A stretch of DNA of 10,330 nucleotides from the NCBI GenBank assembly GCA_028565715.1, contig JAOXYC010242900.1, forward strand, positions 1 to 10,330, written 5' to 3'. Position 1 is the first letter of the stretch. Each line of letters starts with the position of its first letter. A program made the translations under genes and the position numbers. The DNA is from Phoronis pallida (taxonomy: Eukaryota > Phoronida > Phoronidae). Positions 6,098 to 10,330 of this stretch are shown here, piece by piece. The notes below the pieces were generated by a model. It saw only the letters and a program-made list of their open reading frames with translations. It made no database searches and was not told the DNA's origin.

Positions 6098-6536
6098 TCA
6101 TTTGATCGACGCCATTACCTGGTATTTGAAGGCATTGTACTTTACATTGGATACAATTAATTTTTTTATGTTGTAATATATTAAAAAAATCAAATTGTCG
6201 GATTCAATTCCTGGTAGGATTTCTGCGTTCAGTGATATAAACATTTTAAAATTCCAATATTGCTTGTTAGCGTCACCTGTGGCAATCGACAGAACTCTTT
6301 CAGTATGTTCGGTCACCATTCGGAATACCTCAAGTATTTCCGGTGCGGTGTCCCGAATGGCTGTTTTCATGTCGGCCTTTTCCGTAGCGCCCAAGGTGGT
6401 ACTGTGCGTCATTTTCTCAACCCAGACGACAGTATTTACTCAACCAAGATTCGCTCCCTCACTTCAACTCAAATACTCTCGAAGCCTTGAGGACGAAAAT
6501 GCAGACGACAGGGCTAGAGAGTCTGCGGAAACATAG
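6098..6536. other. Intronic stretch open in three frames, origin unknown
   Basis: Two + frames (about 6195-6536 and 6260-6490) and one minus frame (6098-6412) are open over the same roughly 300 bases, although flanking intron sequence is full of stops. The minus-strand reading (for example KADMKTAIRDTAPEILEVFR) looks like a normal helical protein. One + reading has VTCGNRQNS and RCGVPNGCF after a possible acceptor TTGTTAG. None matches a family I recognise. It could be a fragment of a transposable element or pseudogene; I cannot choose the strand. Confidence 0.3.
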
Positions 6537-6855
6537 ATTTTCTAAAATTGCGCGATTACGTTTGTCAAAAAACAAAGCTTTATGATATTAGAATGTTTAT
6601 TATCTTTACAAAATCTTTCGACCATGGTGCAAGCTGACGAAGTTTATAGCCTCGTTTTTCCCGTTTTTTACCGGAAGCAGACTGTTTTAGAGACTTCGTT
6701 CTAACTCTTTGTCTCGCAATTACCTTCAGAAGCTTTTGTCGATTTTGACTGCCAACTTCCTCAGTGACCAATACGTGGGATGGCGCTGATAACAGGATCT
6801 TTTACACTGGGCCAATCTTGTAGTCTCCCTCGGTCATATTTTTGGTTCTGCTTAA

Positions 6856-7083
6856 ATTGATCCATATCAAACAAAACCTTCTGAAGAAAATACCATACTC
6901 ATCTACTGGAAGGGATATACAGGAACTTTTCAATTTAAAAAAGGTGAAAGGTTTACATATACCTGTGATCAATCTGCGTCTTGTTCAGGGGACGGTAGTT
7001 TCACTCTCTTCCGCACAGACAATGACAGTTGGGAATCATCCCGCATTATAATCCTTAAAAGTATTCGAAAGGGTTTAATTTAA
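6856..7083 (+). pseudogene. Unidentified cysteine-containing coding fragment, copy 1
   Basis: An open + frame without a clear start, ending at TAA 7081-7083. It contains NTILIYWKGYTGTFQFKKG, then ERFTYTCD, CSGDGSFTLFRT and WESSRII. The alternation of hydrophobic residues and the TCD....CSG pair suggest a beta-rich extracellular domain, but I do not recognise the family. A related sequence lies at 9301-9470, in another intron of the same gene. It cannot be part of the FN3 domain that surrounds it, because exons 7 and 8 join without it. It may be a decayed duplicate exon, a nested pseudogene or part of a dispersed repeat. Confidence 0.35.
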
Positions 7084-7294
7084 ACTGAATCGGTTCAGAT
7101 TCATACTGTTTAGTTTAGCCCAAAATATATCTTTTATTAGATTGCAACAAATTAAGATGTATTAACACTCCTAAAACATTTTCTGAAATGCATCACGGAT
7201 ACGCCTGATAAGATAGAAGACTGCAAACTGTTAAACAATAGTGTATCATGAGAGAGGATATAACTTCAGACATTATTAATGGTGTCATTTTCAG

Positions 7295-7446
7295 TACATT
7301 GAGATCAGGTCTGGAGGACAAAGGAACAGAGTACGTTATGGTCGATGTGATACATAACCCGGATAACTACACTACATATGACATCCGGGTCACGGCTACC
7401 AATAGTCGTCTTAACGAAAACTTCAAGGAATACAAAGCTGCCACAA
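7295..7446 (+). CDS. Exon 8: second half of fibronectin type III domain
   Basis: Exon after TCATTTTCAG, ending before the donor GTAGGT (7447). One leading base completes a Thr codon with exon 7, and it ends with one base, so exons 7 and 8 together form a 1-1 FN3 module. It encodes GTEYVMVDVIHNPDNYTTYD followed by IRVTATNSRLNE. The '(Y/T).VRV.A.N..' block is the diagnostic F-strand and following turn of FN3, and the Asn-Pro-Asp-Asn-Tyr-Thr-Thr-Tyr segment replaces the more usual 'L.P.T.Y' loop. A sequon (NYT) is present. The end, KEYKAATS, matches the C-terminal strand. The domain is near normal length when joined. Confidence 0.85.
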
Positions 7447-8715
7447 GTAGGTTTTTAAACTGGCATTACTTAAAGGGAGAAAAAAAACTGCAAAAACTAA
7501 AATATTTCAAACATCGTGAACAGCTTTTTAATGCTCAAAAGTTGTGTTTGACGTTTCATAGTGTTTAGCTTTTGTTGTTTTTTTTTACTCGGCTTAGATA
7601 TTAGAATAGGTATTTGACTAAGATGCTTGATGCTTCAGTTGTTTTGTGACAGCCTTGTGAGTCGGGGGTTCCTTATTAACTCAGAAAAAAATGTTTTTTT
7701 GTAAAACAATTAAAGGGGGTCACCGTTCTGAATAGCAACAACAAACACGAAGCACTTCCAAACGTCAAAAACAGCTCTCCAGTACACTAAAGTTGCATTT
7801 TTATAATCTCAAATGGCTCAGAACGTGTCCGACTTTCAACATTGAAAACTAGAGCGCGCATAAGTACCTAGTTTAAAAGCTCAATATAAGCAAGCCGTAC
7901 TTAAAGTATACGTGTCAAATAGCTATAAATCGGTTAGAAATGCTTGTTTTTTCCAATAGTACACAATGAAATGAGTTCGTCAAGCCAAAAACGTGCAAAC
8001 CAAACGCGCTTGTTTGAAAACAACCCACTTGTGCTGAGTCGTCTGCAAACCGACTGTGACTGTCTTTAAATTAATCGTATGAAGCAATATTTTTTAATCA
8101 TGCTGGTTGTTCAAGGGTAACATTTTGTAGAATGGCAACTGTTTTGCGTTTTTGGTATACATACCGTCTGTTTTTGTATTGGGGCAACAGTTTCTCTCGA
8201 AAGTAAGTCTCATTAAAAACACGGCTTGATTGCCGACAAGCTTGAATCGGAATTTTCTATAGTAATCTGATAATCCGTGTTACTAGCATAGATGTGAAAA
8301 TAAATGAGCAGATTACGTAGATTAAAATAATAGTATCCATAGTCCTGGCACGTCCAACACACTCCGTGTCCATTTGGAAGTGACATGAAATGAATTGAAA
8401 ACAGGTTCGCGAAATGATTTCGAAGTGTGCAAGCGTCACATACAAGCGAAGTAGTACATAGTATGATACAGAAATAGTTATCTCGCTAGCCACAAGCGTT
8501 CACACTCTGAATTCATTTCGCTCTTTTACCTACGTATAAACCGGGGTATGAACTCGACCTTAAAAACGTCCGTTCGCAATATTATCTAAGCGTAAACTCC
8601 TGTGACTGTATCAAATAATAATAATCGTTTGTTCAGTATCCGTAGTTTAGTATAGAAACATTTCAATATCAAGATTAATTACGCACCTTGTAATTACATT
8701 TTATTTCTCTACCAG
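7447..8715 (+). other. Intron 8, no feature recognised
   Basis: The donor is GTAGGT and the acceptor is TTTATTTCTCTACCAG. About 1.27 kb of AT-rich sequence in which I see no exon, repeat family or RNA gene. A minus-strand open stretch at 8257-8493 ends in a hydrophobic run but has no other support. Confidence 0.6.
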
Positions 8716-8810
8716 ATTTCATAGAGGTTTATGCTGAAGGTCTCGGGAAGAACGATTATTCTGTTGATGATGGTTGTACAGATCACTGCAACCAAGAGCC
8801 AGTAATGAAG
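8716..8810 (+). CDS. Exon 9: short exon after the FN3 domain, unknown module
   Basis: Exon after a good pyrimidine tract (TTTATTTCTCTACCAG), ending before GTAATT (8811). Two leading bases complete an Asn codon with exon 8, and it ends in phase 0. It encodes about 32 residues: FIEVYAEGLGKNDYS, then DDGCTDHCNQEPVMK. The first part may be the end of the FN3 domain plus a linker, and the C-x3-C pair may open another module. I do not recognise the rest. The phase fit on the left is exact, which supports the exon. Confidence 0.62.
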
Positions 8811-8969
8811 GTAATTCAATGCATTATATCTCATGCTCATTACTCATACATCTCACATATCTCACATACATAATCCTTAAGTTTTAATATGTGACCACCC
8901 TAAAGATCGAAGCCGCTAACAACAGCAACCACGGACCGCCCGTTTAATCCAAGGCACAAGTGCACTACC

Positions 8970-9110
8970 CGAGTTAGGTTACTAGAGGCAAGGTGGGTAT
9001 TATAACCCTGGGAACCGAACCGGGGATCACTCGTCGATTAATCAAGTGAATTAAGCATTCGACTTACTTACCAGGCTAGCTAGTGGGTCACCTCTCATAG
9101 ACTAAGAAAG
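8970..9110 (-). repeat. Candidate tRNA-derived SINE (A and B box) on the minus strand
   Basis: On the minus strand, TAGCTAGCCTGG (9071-9082) fits the polymerase III A box TRGCNNAGYNGG at 10 of 12 positions, and GGTTCGGTTCC (9011-9021) fits the B box GGTTCGANTCC at 10 of 11. They are 49 nt apart in the right order, slightly more than in most tRNAs. A tRNA-unrelated body would continue toward lower coordinates, where simple repeats of CATCTCACATA type occur at about 8845-8868. It does not fold as a complete tRNA by eye, so a SINE head is more likely than a tRNA gene. Confidence 0.45.
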
Positions 9111-9300
9111 AGTCACATTTTGCTAACATGTTTTCATCGCAACTATTGAGTCTCCGATAGCTCTTATCTTGTTTCTTTGATCGTGGATAAAAAAACTACA
9201 AGTTCCACAAACATCTCCTTTTAAGGAGCGACTGATACGGTGTTTAAAATCTCCACGCACACAACATGCCAATTAAAGTTCACCCACAACAAGAACCCAG

Positions 9301-9470
9301 CTAGGAAATGCTGGTATTGTTCCAGTCGACTCATCTGGGAATCAGTACCGGCTACGATCGGGAAGTTACCTGCGATAGACAAACGTTTTGTTCAGGGGGA
9401 GTTGTCCAACTCTCATTCGCTCACACAACAGAAACCGGGATAGCATCCGGCCCTGTGCGCCATTTGACAC
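9301..9470 (+). pseudogene. Unidentified cysteine-containing coding fragment, copy 2 (frameshifted)
   Basis: By eye this aligns with 6883-7050. The first part in one frame reads LGNAGIVPVDSSGNQYRLRS, matching the NTILIYWKG..TGTFQFKKG region of copy 1. The second part continues one frame over as REVTCDRQTFCSGG and VVQLSFAHTT, matching TYTCDQSASCSG and SFTLFRT. At least one frameshift lies between 9345 and 9365, so this copy looks broken. Its family is unknown to me. Alternatively, it could be a real exon read only in the second frame. Confidence 0.35.
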
Positions 9471-9619
9471 GAAGAAGGATTTACTTTTATTCTTCCCAAA
9501 TGCCTAATAAAAAACAACGAGTGACTCAGTTTGGTGTCACCGGAACAGTGCGGAAAATTGGTGTACCGACGTACAGAATTCTAACATGACCGTTTTTTCA
9601 TTCTTTGATAGAATATTAG

Positions 9620-9689
9620 GCAAAAGTCGACCACTCCACAAATGCCACCATTTCTAACTACATGTATCCAGAACACTTTCGCGAGTGGA
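9620..9689 (+). CDS. Exon 10: tentative short exon
   Basis: Begins after TTTGATAGAATATTAG in phase 0, as required by exon 9, and ends at the strong donor GTAAGT (9690) in phase 1. It encodes AKVDHSTNATISNYMYPEHF and REW, with a sequon (NAT). The acceptor has little pyrimidine tract, which weakens the call. Reading past the donor gives KCVAYTYK before a stop, so an exon extended to about 9714 is an alternative. No domain is recognised. Confidence 0.45.
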
Positions 9690-9781
9690 GTAAGTGTGTT
9701 GCATATACATACAAGTAACGATTAAAGTCATTATCACTAAGTGTTATGAAATGGCCGGCAAAGGTCCGTTAACTACCTGAG

Positions 9782-9852
9782 TTTCTACCGAGGACCGTAC
9801 CGTTCTGAAGGTCTGTGTAGCGGTGCCGTACCACAACTTACCCAAGAGTACC
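9782..9852 (+). CDS. Weak candidate bridging exon
   Basis: An exon with phase 1 entry and phase 0 exit is needed between 9689 and 10004. The segment after CTACCTGAG, ending before GTTAAG, satisfies this and is open: STEDRTVLKVCVAVPYHN then LPKST. The acceptor has no pyrimidine tract and the donor is moderate, so this is only a candidate. Confidence 0.18.
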
Positions 9853-9867
9853 GTTAAGAGTACCGTT
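9844..9867 (+). repeat. Perfect 12-bp tandem duplication
   Basis: AAGAGTACCGTT occurs twice with no gap (9844-9855, 9856-9867). Related words (CCGTACCGTT, GCCGTACC) occur just upstream. Confidence 0.8.
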
Positions 9868-10003
9868 TAAGCCCTGATAGAAACGGAAGGTTCTTATCCC
9901 AGCATTGTAATATTTACTACGGAAAAGGCAAAAAATATAAAACATACTTTAAAAAAACTGGTGCATTAATCTATCGATGTCGGTTCTGTTTGTTTCATCT
10001 CAG

Positions 10004-10167
10004 ATCAACGGCCAAGAAGTACACGAATGTGGCGGGAATATTATGTATAGTCTGATGGCACTAGACGGTTATACGGGGGAAGAAATCAGATTCTTGCAGT
10101 TCGATACGTGGAACAATTGGGACGAGTATCTAAAGGTCCTGGACTTTTATAACATGCTACCAGAAAA
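10004..10167 (+). CDS. Exon 11: unknown module, possibly the last exon in the window
   Basis: Begins after a good tract, CTGTTTGTTTCATCTCAG, in phase 0; the other two frames contain stops. It encodes about 55 residues: INGQEVHECGGNIMYSLMAL, then GYTGEEIRFLQFD and WNNWDEYLKVLDFYNMLPEK. It ends either at the donor GTAAGG (10168) or, if not spliced, at the in-frame TAA overlapping that donor (10169-10171). The sequence is acidic and aromatic with no transmembrane stretch, and I do not recognise a family. Its phase does not match the end of exon 10, so at least one exon between them is missing from this model. Confidence 0.6.
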
Positions 10168-10330
10168 GTAAGGATATTCGCTTGTTTTTAGTTTCCCTCT
10201 GATGTTAATGTAGGGATATCCTACTAAACATGAAAGAACAGTTGTCCTTTTTCACTGTTTATCTAAGATGCTGTGTAGGGTTTTACAACCGGAAGATATT
10301 TTGTCCGAAGGATTAGGTTTGTGTGGCTGC
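10168..10330 (+). other. Start of next intron or 3' region
   Basis: Begins GTAAGG. Nothing is recognised up to the window edge. No AATAAA polyadenylation signal is seen, which slightly favours an intron over a 3' UTR. Confidence 0.45.

Larger units (their letters stand above)
5742..7294 (+). other. Intron 7 (within the FN3 domain)
   Basis: The donor is GTAAGT and the acceptor is TCATTTTCAG. It contains a GC-rich palindrome (5775-5790), a 30-bp tandem repeat (5861-5942), a stretch open in three frames (about 6098-6536), and a cysteine-containing coding-like fragment (6856-7083). The FN3 domain is complete without any of it. Confidence 0.75.
8811..9619 (+). other. Intron 9
   Basis: The donor is GTAATT and the putative acceptor is GAATATTAG. 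It holds the candidate SINE (8970-9110), short CATA/CTCA-type low-complexity sequence (8830-8870), and the second cysteine-containing fragment (9301-9470). Confidence 0.55.

Noticed and set aside
6199-6210. GGATTCAATTCC, resembling a tRNA B box on the + strand
   Set aside because: No A box at a suitable distance upstream and no tRNA-like fold, so it is not called.
8257-8493. Minus-strand open stretch with a hydrophobic C-terminal run
   Set aside because: AT-rich sequence often gives hydrophobic runs on one strand; no signal, motif or neighbour supports a gene.
8977-8988. GGTTACTAGAGG, identical to bases 1801-1812 next to the retroelement
   Set aside because: A single 12-base match between two places in 10 kb is expected by chance; no arm sequence lies nearby.
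1-10330. CRISPR arrays, bacterial operons, prophage or toxin systems
   Set aside because: Spliced exons with phase continuity and animal extracellular domains exclude a prokaryotic origin; no regular spaced repeats are present.

Overview
The window is eukaryotic and almost certainly from an invertebrate animal. It is AT-rich, and its coding pieces are short blocks bounded by GT..AG splice signals. The blocks join in consistent reading phases and encode domains typical of animal extracellular proteins. I cannot name the species; a marine invertebrate such as a mollusc would fit, but that is inference.

The main gene runs left to right on the + strand and is incomplete at both ends of the window. 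Exons recognised: EGF-like (171-284), PAN/apple-like (599-745), a complete F5/8 type C (discoidin) domain split over three exons (1347-1519, 4216-4296, 4532-4754), a second cysteine-rich PAN-like exon (4903-5142), a fibronectin type III domain split over two exons (5603-5741, 7295-7446), then exons of unknown character (8716-8810, 9620-9689, 10004-10167). Every junction from the first to the tenth exon is phase-compatible, and the domain blocks are 1-1 phase modules as expected from exon shuffling. Joined, exons 1 to 10 give roughly 478 residues of a secreted or cell-surface adhesion or receptor-type protein. No transmembrane segment or kinase domain is visible. The step from exon 10 to the last exon does not fit in phase, so one exon is missing from the model (9782-9852 is a weak candidate).

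The largest intron (1520-4215) is occupied by a dead Penelope-like retroelement (about 1816-3721). Its body holds a 5'-truncated reverse transcriptase followed by a GIY-YIG endonuclease, and its 3' part is repeated upstream in inverted orientation, giving the inverted pseudo-LTR arrangement known for this class. A 13-bp direct repeat flanks it. Both arms carry a hammerhead-ribozyme-like motif with the same departure from the consensus core, and both carry the same frameshift near the end of the endonuclease.

Other introns hold smaller elements: a near-perfect 20-bp-stem hairpin (831-875), a 60-nt imperfect hairpin (1574-1633), a 30-bp tandem repeat (5861-5942), a probable tRNA-derived SINE on the minus strand (about 8970-9110), and two diverged copies of an unidentified cysteine-containing coding fragment (6856-7083 and 9301-9470). 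The long intron 7447-8715 shows nothing I can identify.
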